Shown: positions 36,570 to 45,379, counted from the first letter of the stretch. The stretch is 64,000 bases of DNA from Escherichia ruysiae (GCF_902498915.1 NZ_CABVLQ010000001.1), one strand, 5' to 3'. Notes: generated by a model not told the origin, from the letters alone. A program made the numbers and translations.

Positions 36570-36592
36570 TGAGAGTGCTCCTGAGTATGGGT
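36570..36592 (-). promoter_or_regulatory. SgrS pairing region in the ptsG mRNA leader
   Basis: On the minus strand CACCCATACTCAGGAGCAC, covering the Shine-Dalgarno, is complementary to the GUGUGACUGAGUAUUGGUG segment I recall from SgrS sRNA. Pairing here is the known mechanism blocking ptsG translation during sugar-phosphate stress. The SgrS gene is not in this window. Confidence 0.7.
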
Positions 36593-36662
36593 GCTTTTTA
36601 CGTTCTCACGCGTGGCAAGGGGGGAGAACCTTGCCGTGTACAGGGCATCTAAGCGCCCTTTA

Positions 36663-36684
36663 TTTATTACACAGAGTAAAATAA
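36663..36684 (-). promoter_or_regulatory. Mlc operator of ptsG
   Basis: On the minus strand the 22 bases read TTATTTTACTCTG followed by TGTAATAAA, the known Mlc operator sequence. It lies about 100 bases before the ptsG ATG. Mlc represses ptsG until sequestered by dephosphorylated PtsG. Confidence 0.8.
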
Positions 36685-36699
36685 TTCAGTGTCGATTTG

Positions 36700-36715
36700 T
36701 TTGACGGCTATCACG
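36700..36715 (-). promoter_or_regulatory. CRP site upstream of ptsG
   Basis: CGTGA, six bases (TAGCCG), TCAAA on the minus strand is a good half-site plus a weaker half of the TGTGA-N6-TCACA consensus. It lies just upstream of the Mlc operator, the position of the known activating CRP site. Confidence 0.65.
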
Positions 36716-36858
36716 TTTCAACTTCAGGTCTTTAGCGAAGTTGCACATTTTGACAAAACATATGTCAAGATATTACAAACATGGTTAGCCACCGCCCAAT
36801 TTGCGGCGGTGAACTTTACTCGTTTTAACCATTAATTACGAGCTTAAAAAAAATTCAT

Positions 36859-37656
36859 TCAACTGATGGACTGAAGGCGGGAAGCGTCGATGTGAAACAG
36901 ACGGGCGAAGTTATCGGTGGTTACCTGCGCCAGTTCTTCAACGGCAACACCTTTCAACACAGCCATGTATTCTGCAACGTCACGAACCATTGCAGGTTGA
37001 TTCTCTTTTCCTCGATATGGCACTGGCGCCAGGTAAGGCGAATCAGTTTCCACCAGGAGTCGATCCAGCGGGACATAACGCGCGGCATCGCGCAGTTGTT
37101 CCGCATTACGGAAGGTCACAATGCCGGAAAAGGAGATATAAAATCCGAGATCCAGTAACTTGCCCGCCGTTTCTTTGTCCTCTGTAAAACAGTGTAGTAC
37201 GCCACCACAATCCGTCACTTTTTCTTCGCGCAGAATAGCCAGCGTATCGGCGCGGGCGTCACGCGTATGGACGATAACCGGCTTGTTCAGTTCGCGACCA
37301 ATCTGGATATGGTGAATAAAGGATTCTTGCTGACGGACTTTTGTTTCCGGCGTGTAATAATAATCCAGCCCGGTTTCACCCAGCGCAACAACGCCCTCTT
37401 CTGTTGCCAGACGGCGTAAATCTTCCACATCGTAGGGATCATTCTGATTTAGCGGATGCACGCCGCAAGAAAAAACGACGTTGTCACGTTCGCCGACCAG
37501 ATCCCGCATATGCAGGTAACCGGGCAATGTTGTGGCGACCGCCAGACAAAATTTCACATCGCGCGCAGCGGCTTTCGCCAGAACGTCATCCACGTCCTTG
37601 TGCAAAGATTCATAATTCAGACCATCGAGATGGCAGTGTGAGTCGACTAAAAACAT
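36859..37656 (-). CDS. ycfH: TatD-family metal-dependent hydrolase YcfH
   Basis: A 265-residue TIM-barrel hydrolase of the TatD DNase family. The first metal motif is DSHCHLDG near residues 5-12. GETGLDYYY and the late VETDSPYLAP motif with the catalytic Asp are present. The exact substrate is uncertain. ATG 37656 gives the usual length. It lies 10 bases downstream of holB, at the end of the pabC-mltG-tmk-holB-ycfH run. Confidence 0.92.
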   Translation of the reverse strand: MFLVDSHCHLDGLNYESLHKDVDDVLAKAAARDVKFCLAVATTLPGYLHMRDLVGERDNVVFSCGVHPLNQNDPYDVEDLRRLATEEGVVALGETGLDYYYTPETKVRQQESFIHHIQIGRELNKPVIVHTRDARADTLAILREEKVTDCGGVLHCFTEDKETAGKLLDLGFYISFSGIVTFRNAEQLRDAARYVPLDRLLVETDSPYLAPVPYRGKENQPAMVRDVAEYMAVLKGVAVEELAQVTTDNFARLFHIDASRLQSIS

Positions 37657-37666
37657 AATGTCTCTC

Positions 37667-38671
37667 TTAAAGATGAGGAACCGGTAACACAACACCCGGT
37701 TGCAGGTAATGCTCAATACGTAGTAAAAGATCGGTGATGACAAGCTCGCGGTTTACGCCTGTGACAGAAATTAACTGCTCACGACTTTGGCAAACATCCC
37801 CCAGTATAGCCTGCAGGCGAGAGGGAGAAAGCTGGTTTGCCAGTGCGGTGACAACACCAGGAACATCAACATTGGTGACTTGTGAAGCGCCATAATGGCG
37901 TTTGAGCGCATCCATCAACAAAGTTGCCAACCAGTGCAGACGCGCCGGAGCTTGTTCGTGGTTCAGTGCCGACAACATCGAATACCAGTCACCCGATTGC
38001 ACGCTGTGTGCCAATGCCTGACAAAGTATCTCACGTGCCTGCCAGGTATCTCCCTGAAACAGCCCCAACGCCGCGCCAGGCGAACCGGCGCTCAGACGCA
38101 ATGCGGTTATTATGGCCTCTTGTGACATTGTCACTTCACGCGCAAGCCAGCTCACTGCGTACTGTTCTGGCGGCGGTGCAAGGTAATGTAAGCGACAACG
38201 GCTGCGCAGTGTTGCCAGTAAGCGTTCAAGTTCTCGTGTAGCGAGGAAAAACCAGGTTTCCGCTGGCGGCTCTTCCAGCGTTTTCAGCAAGGCATTGGCA
38301 GCAGCATCGGTCAGCAAGGCGGCATCGGTGACCCAGACAACTTTCGCACCGCCTAATCGTGCGTGTTCATTCAGCTTTTCGGTGACTTCACGCACGGCAT
38401 CAATGCCTAGGGCATTCTTCCCTTTTTCGGGAGCAAGAGTGTAATAATCGGGATGCGTCCCCGCCTGCATCAACTGGCATCCGCGACAATGACCACAACT
38501 TTTGTGCCCCTGCGGTTGTTGGCAAAGTAAATAACGGCTAAGAGCGTAGATTAAGGCATCATCGCCCATGCCAGGTAATGCCTGAATCAGTAGCGCATGG
38601 TGACCCCTTCCGGCCTGATAGCTGGCTACCAGTTTTTCGAAATCAGGTCGTAACCATGGATACCATCTCAT
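37667..38671 (-). CDS. holB: DNA polymerase III subunit delta'
   Basis: A 334-residue clamp-loader subunit. The zinc module CGHCRGCQLMQAGTHPDYY is near residues 59-77. The P-loop position is degenerate (ALPGMGDDAL), as expected for the non-hydrolysing delta' subunit. The start overlaps the tmk stop by 4 bases (ATGA), indicating coupled translation. Confidence 0.97.
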   Translation of the reverse strand: MRWYPWLRPDFEKLVASYQAGRGHHALLIQALPGMGDDALIYALSRYLLCQQPQGHKSCGHCRGCQLMQAGTHPDYYTLAPEKGKNALGIDAVREVTEKLNEHARLGGAKVVWVTDAALLTDAAANALLKTLEEPPAETWFFLATRELERLLATLRSRCRLHYLAPPPEQYAVSWLAREVTMSQEAIITALRLSAGSPGAALGLFQGDTWQAREILCQALAHSVQSGDWYSMLSALNHEQAPARLHWLATLLMDALKRHYGASQVTNVDVPGVVTALANQLSPSRLQAILGDVCQSREQLISVTGVNRELVITDLLLRIEHYLQPGVVLPVPHL

Positions 38672-39309
38672 TCGCCCTGCTCCTTAACCCAGTGAGTCAC
38701 GGTGGTGCGAATCGCGTCCATGACGGCTTCCAGCGATTGTGTTGCATCAATAGTGTGAATGCTTTTATCTTGTGCAGCCAGTTCCAGATAGCGGGCGCGG
38801 GTGCGATTAAAGAAATCAAAAGACTCTTGCTCAATGCGATCCAGCTCGCCGCGCGCGCGCGCGCGCTTAAGGCCGACTTCTGGGGTAACATCGAGATAGA
38901 GCGTTAAATCAGGGCGAAAATCCCCAAGAACGGCATCACGCAACGTTGCCAGCATATGCTGGTCAATACCACGACCACCGCCCTGATACGCCTGAGTGGA
39001 GAGATCGTGGCGATCGCCAATCACCCAGGTGCCGTTTGCCAGTGCCGGTTTGATGACGGTTTCTACCAGCTGTACACGCGCGGCATAAAACATCAGCACT
39101 TCGGCTTTATCGGTAATGACTTCATCGCCTACCGATTTGATATCCAGCACCAGGCTTCTTAACTTTTCGGCAAGTTGCGTACCGCCAGGTTCCCGAGTGA
39201 AAACCATGTCGCGGATACCCAGTTGCTCAAGCGTCTCAACCACCACGTTGCGCGCGGTGGTTTTGCCTGCACCTTCCAGCCCCTCAATGACGATATACTT
39301 ACTGCGCAT
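38668..39309 (-). CDS. tmk: thymidylate kinase
   Basis: A 213-residue dTMP kinase. The P-loop GLEGAGKTT is near residues 10-18, the DR motif is in VIGDRHDLSTQAYQGGGRG, and a LID-type Arg-rich segment is KRARARGELDRIE. That Arg-Ala stretch is encoded by a 16-base (GC)8 run at 38851-38866. It overlaps the mltG 3' end by 11 bases and holB by 4. It supplies dTDP for dTTP synthesis. Confidence 0.97.
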   Translation of the reverse strand: MRSKYIVIEGLEGAGKTTARNVVVETLEQLGIRDMVFTREPGGTQLAEKLRSLVLDIKSVGDEVITDKAEVLMFYAARVQLVETVIKPALANGTWVIGDRHDLSTQAYQGGGRGIDQHMLATLRDAVLGDFRPDLTLYLDVTPEVGLKRARARGELDRIEQESFDFFNRTRARYLELAAQDKSIHTIDATQSLEAVMDAIRTTVTHWVKEQGE

Positions 39310-40321
39310 TTTTTTCCTTAAGCACTTTCAGATAATCCTGCACAGACTTGTTATGACTGGCAAGATTGGTATTAAACGTGTGACCACCTTTACCATCGGC
39401 CACAAAATAGAGATACGGCGTTTTTGCCGGATGCGCAGCAGCCTTCAGCGAATCAGCCCCCGGCGTAGCAATCGCGCCTGGCGGCAAACCGGTAATGGTG
39501 TAGGTGTTATACGCTGTTGGCGTTTCCAGATCTGCACGAGAAAGTTTGCCATTATAACGCTCTCCCATCCCGTAAATCACCGTCGGGTCGGTCTGCAGGC
39601 GCATACCAATGCGTAAACGGTTGATAAAGACCGAGGCAACCTGATCTCGCTCACTGGCAACGGCGGTTTCTTTTTCGATAATTGATGCCATCGTCACCAG
39701 CTGGTTTTTATCTTTATAAGGTAGACCGTCCGCACGCCCTTCCCAGGCGCTATCAACCGCTTTCACCATTTTCTTGTGTGCTCGCTTGAGTAACGCAACA
39801 TCGGTGGTATTGGCGGTATACATCCAGGTGTCTGGCCAGAACCAGCCTTCAATCCACTCCGGGTTTTCCAGCTCCAGCGCCTGTGCCACGGTGGTATATT
39901 TATCGTCGCTCAGCGTGTGCTTGACATACGGTGCCTCACGCAATTGTTTGAGGTAATCGCTCAGACGCATCCCTTCCACCAGGCGTAGTGGAAACTGTGC
40001 TTCTTTACCGCTTTCCAGCAATTTCAGCATCTCACGCACAGTCATCTGCGGTGTAAAGCGGTAAGTTCCGGCTTTGAAATGAGAAAGATCCGGCTCGATA
40101 CGCAACAGCCATTGAAATACCCGTGGGCGATTGATGATCTTATCGGCATAAAGCTGTTCACCGAGCGCCAGACGTCCGGTTCCCGGTTTGAGGGTAAATA
40201 TCGTCTCTTCTTTAATAAGTAATTTGCTGTCGGCGAGATGGCGAACCTTCCAGACGCCCACACCAGCGGCGATACCCAGTACCACCAGCAATAACAAGAC
40301 AATCAATAACACTTTTTTCAT
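39299..40321 (-). CDS. mltG: endolytic murein transglycosylase MltG
   Basis: A 340-residue inner-membrane protein (also YceG) with one N-terminal TM (~4-24), a LysM-like subdomain and the catalytic domain. The catalytic Glu is in SIIEKETAVASERDQ near 218. It cuts nascent glycan strands and may set their length. It follows pabC by 2 bases and overlaps tmk by 11, in the same unit. Confidence 0.96.
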   Translation of the reverse strand: MKKVLLIVLLLLVVLGIAAGVGVWKVRHLADSKLLIKEETIFTLKPGTGRLALGEQLYADKIINRPRVFQWLLRIEPDLSHFKAGTYRFTPQMTVREMLKLLESGKEAQFPLRLVEGMRLSDYLKQLREAPYVKHTLSDDKYTTVAQALELENPEWIEGWFWPDTWMYTANTTDVALLKRAHKKMVKAVDSAWEGRADGLPYKDKNQLVTMASIIEKETAVASERDQVASVFINRLRIGMRLQTDPTVIYGMGERYNGKLSRADLETPTAYNTYTITGLPPGAIATPGADSLKAAAHPAKTPYLYFVADGKGGHTFNTNLASHNKSVQDYLKVLKEKNAQ

Positions 40322-40323
40322 GA

Positions 40324-41133
40324 CTAATTCGGGTGCTCACAAAGTGGGGCTAAATATTCATATAGCGTTGTTGACGAAAAGGAGGCTTCGCCACAGGCAC
40401 GCACGGGAATCACTGGCATCAACGCATTACAGACTACCATCTCATCTGCCTGCATCACCTCCTCCAGCGAGGCTTGTACTTCGACAAGCTGATAAGAGGA
40501 TTGTGCCAGTAAACCGATGCAGAATTGTCGCATAATGCCGTTGACACCAGCCTGATCCAGACGCGGCGTATAAACTACGTTGCCCTTGCGCCAGAACAAA
40601 TTAGCCGCACAGCATTCCGTAACCCACCCATCGCTGTCAAGAACCAGCGCCTCATCGGCGTTTGTCTGCTCAAGATGAGAGCGGATCAGTACTTGCTCAA
40701 GCCGATTAAGATGTTTAATTCCTGCGAGATAAGGATTACGTCCAAGGCGTACTGGACTTAGCGCCAGAGTAATACCTTCCCGCCGCCAGCGGGTGTAATG
40801 TTCAGGAAAGGGGGAGACAGATAAAATGCGCCCAGGCGATTCGCAGTGGGCGATGCTATATCCTCGACCACCACTGCCGCGAGTGATAATAACTTTTAAA
40901 ACGCCACGCTCAGCTTGTCGTGCCAGACTTTGCATCTCATCTTCCAGTATAGACCAGTCGGAATAAGGAATGCTTAAACGGGAGCAGGCTTCACGTAAAC
41001 GTGTTAAATGCGCGGTCAAGAGTACTACCTGCCCACGGTTTATCACAGCCGTTGTAAAACATCCATCACCGAACTGTATGCTCCTGTCACAAGCCGGTAA
41101 CTCATTGTTACATTTTCCATTAATTAAAAACAT
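40324..41133 (-). CDS. pabC: aminodeoxychorismate lyase (mosaic)
   Basis: A 269-residue PLP enzyme of the branched-chain aminotransferase fold. It converts 4-amino-4-deoxychorismate to p-aminobenzoate and pyruvate for folate. The PLP lysine is in AGIKHLNRLEQ near 140, and QTNADEALVLDSDGWVTECCAANLFW is the fold-IV signature region. From about residue 119 (EGITLALSPVRLGRNP) on it is almost identical to the K-12 protein I remember. Residues 1-118 differ at roughly 40% of positions (for example KCNNELPACDRS, VINRGQVV, SIPYSDWSILEDEM). The 5' end faces the fimbrial insertion. GGGGAAG precedes the ATG. Function is probably intact. Confidence 0.95.
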   Translation of the reverse strand: MFLINGKCNNELPACDRSIQFGDGCFTTAVINRGQVVLLTAHLTRLREACSRLSIPYSDWSILEDEMQSLARQAERGVLKVIITRGSGGRGYSIAHCESPGRILSVSPFPEHYTRWRREGITLALSPVRLGRNPYLAGIKHLNRLEQVLIRSHLEQTNADEALVLDSDGWVTECCAANLFWRKGNVVYTPRLDQAGVNGIMRQFCIGLLAQSSYQLVEVQASLEEVMQADEMVVCNALMPVIPVRACGEASFSSTTLYEYLAPLCEHPN

Positions 41134-41489
41134 TCACTTCCCCAATAAACAAAGAAATACAATAAATTATTTTAGCTTCTATGTTCAAATTTATCTGTTC
41201 ACTGGCCTCTTTTTGATTGCCCAAAGATATTTATACGACAGCACACATTTAAATCATCAATATGATTGTACAACCCCCCCAGCAATCCTCACAAACTTCA
41301 CCACCAATCATACGCAATACGAATCAATTAAGTATGCCTAAAAACATATTTAAGTAAAAATAAGGTGTTTAACGTTTCGTGCTTTAATATTATATTTTTT
41401 CCTGAGGAATTTAAAATTCACTGGAGTGATGGCAGTGCCTTAGTACTGTCAAAGTAAGCATATTTGCTGCAATCTCAAGGATAATGTAA
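41134..41489. other. AT-rich divergent region pabC-fimbrial operon
   Basis: A 356-base, clearly AT-rich region where fabF/pabC spacing would be short in K-12. It holds candidate divergent promoters. Towards the fimbriae TTTAAC (41368-41373), 17 bases, TATATT (41391-41396); towards pabC TTGAAC (41183-41188), 18 bases, TATTGT (41159-41164, both minus strand). A run of seven Cs is at 41274-41280. I saw no invertible-repeat pair and no gene. Confidence 0.55.
41368..41396 (+). promoter_or_regulatory. candidate promoter of the fimbrial operon
   Basis: TTTAAC, a 17-base spacer and TATATT, giving a predicted leader of about 87 bases before the pilin ATG at 41490. Consensus match only. Confidence 0.4.
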
Positions 41490-42023
41490 ATGAAATTCAA
41501 ACTAGCCGCTCTGGTTTTAGTAACAACCGCTGGTCTTAGCTCTGTCGCCTCTGCAGATGATGGTAAAATAAATTTTATTGGAGATATCATTGAATCAGGC
41601 TGTGAAGTTAACAGTACGCTGTCATCTCCAATGACAGTGAAATTAGGCACAATTGCTAAAACAGCTTTTAACGCTACGGCTGGGACTACTGCTGCAAATA
41701 CCAAGTTTACACTGGTATTAAAAAATTGCCCGAATGAGCTCAAAAATGTTGCTGTTAAATACGATGGTACTCCGGATCAGATCAATCAGGATGCTTTACA
41801 AGTTACTGATTACGGTACAACCGGTGTAGCAAAAGGTGTTGCAATTCAGCTCATGAATTCTTCCGGTAGCGTGCTGCCTCTCGGTACTGAATCCGATAGC
41901 ACGGCTCTCAATAGCACTGGCGACACTAACCTGGACTTCTTTGCACGTTATATCGCTACAGAAGATACCATAGCGGTTGGTAGTGCAAATGGTACTGTGA
42001 ACTTTACGTTAGCGTATAACTAA
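41490..42023 (+). CDS. fimbrial major subunit (type 1-like pilin)
   Basis: A 177-residue exported pilin. The signal peptide ends after residue 22 (SSVASA, then DDGKINF). Pilin hallmarks are Cys38 (ESGCEVN) and Cys80 (LKNCPN), which would form the disulfide, and a C-terminal beta-strand ending TVNFTLAYN with the penultimate Tyr bound by the chaperone. AAGGAT lies 9-10 bases before the ATG. First gene of the six-gene cluster, so probably the main shaft protein. Family membership is clear; the named fimbrial type is not recognised. Confidence 0.88.
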   Translation: MKFKLAALVLVTTAGLSSVASADDGKINFIGDIIESGCEVNSTLSSPMTVKLGTIAKTAFNATAGTTAANTKFTLVLKNCPNELKNVAVKYDGTPDQINQDALQVTDYGTTGVAKGVAIQLMNSSGSVLPLGTESDSTALNSTGDTNLDFFARYIATEDTIAVGSANGTVNFTLAYN

Positions 42024-42098
42024 GATACGCCTGATTTTAATATAATTACGTCAGGTAAAACCTGAGTTACTCGGTTTTACCTTTTAAAGGTTTTTGAG

Positions 42099-42776
42099 AT
42101 GAAATTATCGACTTATTTTCTTGCTACTGCATTGTTATTATCCAACTCTGTTGCACAGGCGGGTGTCATTGTTGGAGGAACACGAGTTATTTATAACGGC
42201 GATAAAAAAGAAACGTCTCTGCACCTGAAAAATCCGGATAAATCCTCCTACCTTATTCAATCATGGGTCGATGGAGATCCGCAAACCAACGCCAAAGCCC
42301 CTTTTATTATTACCCCCCCTCTGTTCCGCCTGGGCGCCACTGAAGAAAATGCGTTGCGCATTATTCGCGCTGGCGGCAATCTGCCGACAGATCGCGAAAC
42401 GATGTACTGGATGAATATTAAAACGATACCTGCAACTGAAAAGCAGGAAAATGTCAACACCTTGCAAATTGCCATTAAAACGCGAATTAAATTGATTTAT
42501 CGACCACATGAGATTTCGTCCACATTACCAGAACAAGTCGTGAAAAATTTGACCTGGCGACGTAGCGGACAGCAAATCACTGTCACCAACCCAACTGCTT
42601 ACTATATGAACTTCAGTCAGGTCAAGATTGGCGGAAAAGCATTACCTGATGCCACATATGTTGCTCCTATGAGTAGTGCGACATTTCAAATTCCAGCCAA
42701 CACAACAGGAAATGTAAGCTGGACAATCATCAGTGATTACGGTGCAGCAGGCGACGTACACAACGCTTCTTTGTAA
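42099..42776 (+). CDS. periplasmic fimbrial chaperone (PapD/FimC family)
   Basis: A 225-residue secreted chaperone that caps pilin subunits by donor-strand complementation. The signal peptide ends at residue 21 (NSVAQA, then GVIVGG). The two invariant binding-cleft residues are visible: Arg29 (GGTRVIY, mature Arg8) and Lys131 (KTRIKLIYRP). The family signature LFRLGATEEN and the YWMNIKTIP strand are also present. The F1-G1 loop is short (FGS type). A run of seven Cs (42313-42319) lies within the coding sequence at Thr-Pro-Pro. Confidence 0.92.
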   Translation: MKLSTYFLATALLLSNSVAQAGVIVGGTRVIYNGDKKETSLHLKNPDKSSYLIQSWVDGDPQTNAKAPFIITPPLFRLGATEENALRIIRAGGNLPTDRETMYWMNIKTIPATEKQENVNTLQIAIKTRIKLIYRPHEISSTLPEQVVKNLTWRRSGQQITVTNPTAYYMNFSQVKIGGKALPDATYVAPMSSATFQIPANTTGNVSWTIISDYGAAGDVHNASL

Positions 42777-42805
42777 GACGTCATTTAACTGCATAAGGAT
42801 GTGTA

Positions 42806-45379
42806 ATGAGTTCAAGAATCAATAAAAAGAAAATGATACGGAACAAAATTGCCTGTTTCGTTGCTCTGCAATGCGCCCTGTCTCTCGCCTCATCGGCATA
42901 TGCACGCGAATATTTTAACCCCGCATTACTGGGAATCGACGGCCCTGGCTCAGGTATTTCAGATCTTAGCGCTTTTGAAGAGGGTGTCGGTCAGATTCCT
43001 GGAACCTATCGTGTTGACGTTTACCTAAACAAAATGTCGCTGGGTACACACGATATTACTTTCAGTATGCAGAAAGACCTTCAGGGTCAGAACATATTGC
43101 AACCATGCATATCGGTGGAAAAATTAAAGCAATTTGGTGTTCGTACCGAGTTATTCCCGCAACTGATCAATAATGAAGGCTGCGCCAATCTCGCGGCAAT
43201 TCCGATGGCCTCGGCAAAACTCATTTTTAACCGTCAGCAGCTAATGGTGGAAATACCTCAAGCGGCAGTCGAAGCGAAACCGCGTGGATACGTGGCGCCT
43301 GAAAATCTGGATGAAGGAATAAATGCGTTACTGCTGAACTACAATTTCACCGGTGCTAATACAAAATCGCGTGATAGCAATTCATCTGATTCTGACAGCT
43401 ATTATCTTAATCTCCTTCCTGGATTAAATATCGGGCCATGGCGCTTACGTAATTACAGTACCTGGAGTCGTAACACTTTTGGTAGTGATACCCAGAACAA
43501 CTGGGATTCTCTGTATACCTATGCCCAGCGAAATATCATTTCGCTCAAGAGCCAGCTCACGCTTGGAGAAAGCTCTTCTCCGTCAGATATGTTTGATAGC
43601 GTTCCGTTTCGCGGTGTGCAGCTAGCTTCTGATGACGATATGTTACCTGACAGTATGCGTGGTTATGCACCTGTTGTACGCGGAATCGCCAGAACCAATG
43701 CGCAGGTTATTGTTAAACAAAATGGTTATACCATTTATCAAACTTATGTTTCGCCAGGCGCATTTGAAATCACGGATATGTATCCGACCGGAAGTAGCGG
43801 CGATCTGGACGTAACGGTTAAAGAAGCGGATGGCAGTGAACAGCACCAGGTTGTTCCCTTTGCATCGCTCCCCGTGTTGCAACGTGAAGGCCGCCTGAAA
43901 TATAGCGTGACCAGCGGGAAATACCGCTCTTATGACAGTCGTGTTGATAAAGAGTATTTCACGCAAGCAACTGCCATATATGGCCTACCCGTTGGATTTA
44001 CCTTATATGGCGGTGGGCAATTCGCGAAACATTATCAATCATTAATTTTCGGTATGGGTAAAAACCTGGGTGAAATGGGCGCCTTATCTATCGATACCGC
44101 CCAGGCCTGGTCCCAACAGCAGGAACAAGAGAAAACCAGCGGTCAGTCAGTACGGGTACGCTATAGTAAAAACATTCTCGCCACCGGGACTAACGTTTCT
44201 ATCGCGGGCTACCGCTATTCCACATCGGGTTATTATTCACTGCAAGAAACGCTCGACACCTGGCGTGAAAATAATCAAAACATGCCAGAACGGCGGCGTA
44301 ATCGAGCGGAGTTCCTGCTTAACCAAAATCTTGGACAGAATGCTGGTTCAGTATCGCTTAATGCCATTAGCGAAGATTACTGGAACAGCGATCGACAAAT
44401 GCGTTCTGTTGGCGTTGGCTACAGTAATAGCTGGAGCGGCATGACTTACAGCCTGAATTACAGTTATAACCGTAATACCAACGACAATAGTAATTACCGC
44501 GACAATAATACAACGCGTAATAAGTACTACAATAGCGATCAGATTTTCTCATTTAATATCAATATTCCATTAAATCGCTGGTTGAATAACAGTTGGGCGA
44601 GCTACAGTCTGAATACCAGTAAACACGGCGATACCAGTCATTCTGTAGGCATGAATGGTTCTGCGCTTGACGATCAGAACCTCAACTGGAATATTCAGGA
44701 AAGTGAAACGGATCACGGTGTAGGTAATGGCGGTTATGCCAGCCTGGACTATCAGGGAACCTATGGTCGCGTCAATGCTGCGTACAGTTATGACCAGAAC
44801 CAGCACCGGGTGAACTATGGTATTGATGGGGGTATTGTTGTTCATGCCAATGGCATCACCCTAAGCCAGTCCCTGGGAGAAACCACTGCACTGGTTGAAG
44901 CGCCAGGTGCCAGCGGTGTAAATATCAGTAACCAGACCGGTGTAAACACCGACTTTCGTGGCTACACGATCGTTCCTTATATCAGCCCCTATCGTGAAAA
45001 CACTATTTCACTTAACACTGAAGCATTACCTGAAAATGCAGATGTTGAGCTCTCCTCACGTACAGTAACGCCGACACGTGGCGCTATCGCGCGAGCAAAC
45101 TTTAATATTCGCGTAGGTAATCGTGTATTAATGATGCTGGATAAACCATCGGGAGAAGCAATACCTTTCGGAGCCATTGTCACCCTGCTTAACAGTGAAA
45201 ATGCAAACAGCTTTATCGTCGGCGATAACGGACAAGTCTATATGACAGGTATGCCAGACAGTGGTGTACTCGCTGTTAAATGGGGAAACGATGCGCACCA
45301 AAATTGCCGGGTTGAATTCAACGTCACTCAACAGCAATCGACAAATAGTGTATTAGAGAGCCATGGAAGGTGCGAATAA
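42806..45379 (+). CDS. outer-membrane fimbrial usher (FimD family)
   Basis: An 857-residue usher that receives chaperone-pilin complexes and threads the growing fimbria across the outer membrane. The signal peptide ends near residue 33 (SSAYA, then REYFNPALL). It has the N-terminal chaperone-binding domain, then the barrel interrupted by a plug (~300-360: QNGYTIYQTYVSPGAFEI, GDLDVTVKEADGS). Two C-terminal domains follow (NVVPT-type motif as TVTPTRGAIARA, GQVYMTGMPDSG) with a Cys pair at the end (QNCRVEF, SHGRCE). AAGGA precedes the ATG. Overall it resembles FimD/ElfC. Confidence 0.94.
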   Translation: MSSRINKKKMIRNKIACFVALQCALSLASSAYAREYFNPALLGIDGPGSGISDLSAFEEGVGQIPGTYRVDVYLNKMSLGTHDITFSMQKDLQGQNILQPCISVEKLKQFGVRTELFPQLINNEGCANLAAIPMASAKLIFNRQQLMVEIPQAAVEAKPRGYVAPENLDEGINALLLNYNFTGANTKSRDSNSSDSDSYYLNLLPGLNIGPWRLRNYSTWSRNTFGSDTQNNWDSLYTYAQRNIISLKSQLTLGESSSPSDMFDSVPFRGVQLASDDDMLPDSMRGYAPVVRGIARTNAQVIVKQNGYTIYQTYVSPGAFEITDMYPTGSSGDLDVTVKEADGSEQHQVVPFASLPVLQREGRLKYSVTSGKYRSYDSRVDKEYFTQATAIYGLPVGFTLYGGGQFAKHYQSLIFGMGKNLGEMGALSIDTAQAWSQQQEQEKTSGQSVRVRYSKNILATGTNVSIAGYRYSTSGYYSLQETLDTWRENNQNMPERRRNRAEFLLNQNLGQNAGSVSLNAISEDYWNSDRQMRSVGVGYSNSWSGMTYSLNYSYNRNTNDNSNYRDNNTTRNKYYNSDQIFSFNINIPLNRWLNNSWASYSLNTSKHGDTSHSVGMNGSALDDQNLNWNIQESETDHGVGNGGYASLDYQGTYGRVNAAYSYDQNQHRVNYGIDGGIVVHANGITLSQSLGETTALVEAPGASGVNISNQTGVNTDFRGYTIVPYISPYRENTISLNTEALPENADVELSSRTVTPTRGAIARANFNIRVGNRVLMMLDKPSGEAIPFGAIVTLLNSENANSFIVGDNGQVYMTGMPDSGVLAVKWGNDAHQNCRVEFNVTQQQSTNSVLESHGRCE

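Noticed and set aside
40970..41341. 123-codon plus-strand open frame spanning the pabC start and the AT-rich spacer
   Set aside because: First third is antisense to pabC and the rest is composition-driven; no signal peptide, domain or ribosome-binding site.
41134..41489. Invertible promoter (fim-switch type) before the pilin gene
   Set aside because: I looked for a matching inverted-repeat pair flanking the candidate promoter and saw none; no fimB/fimE-like recombinase is in the window.
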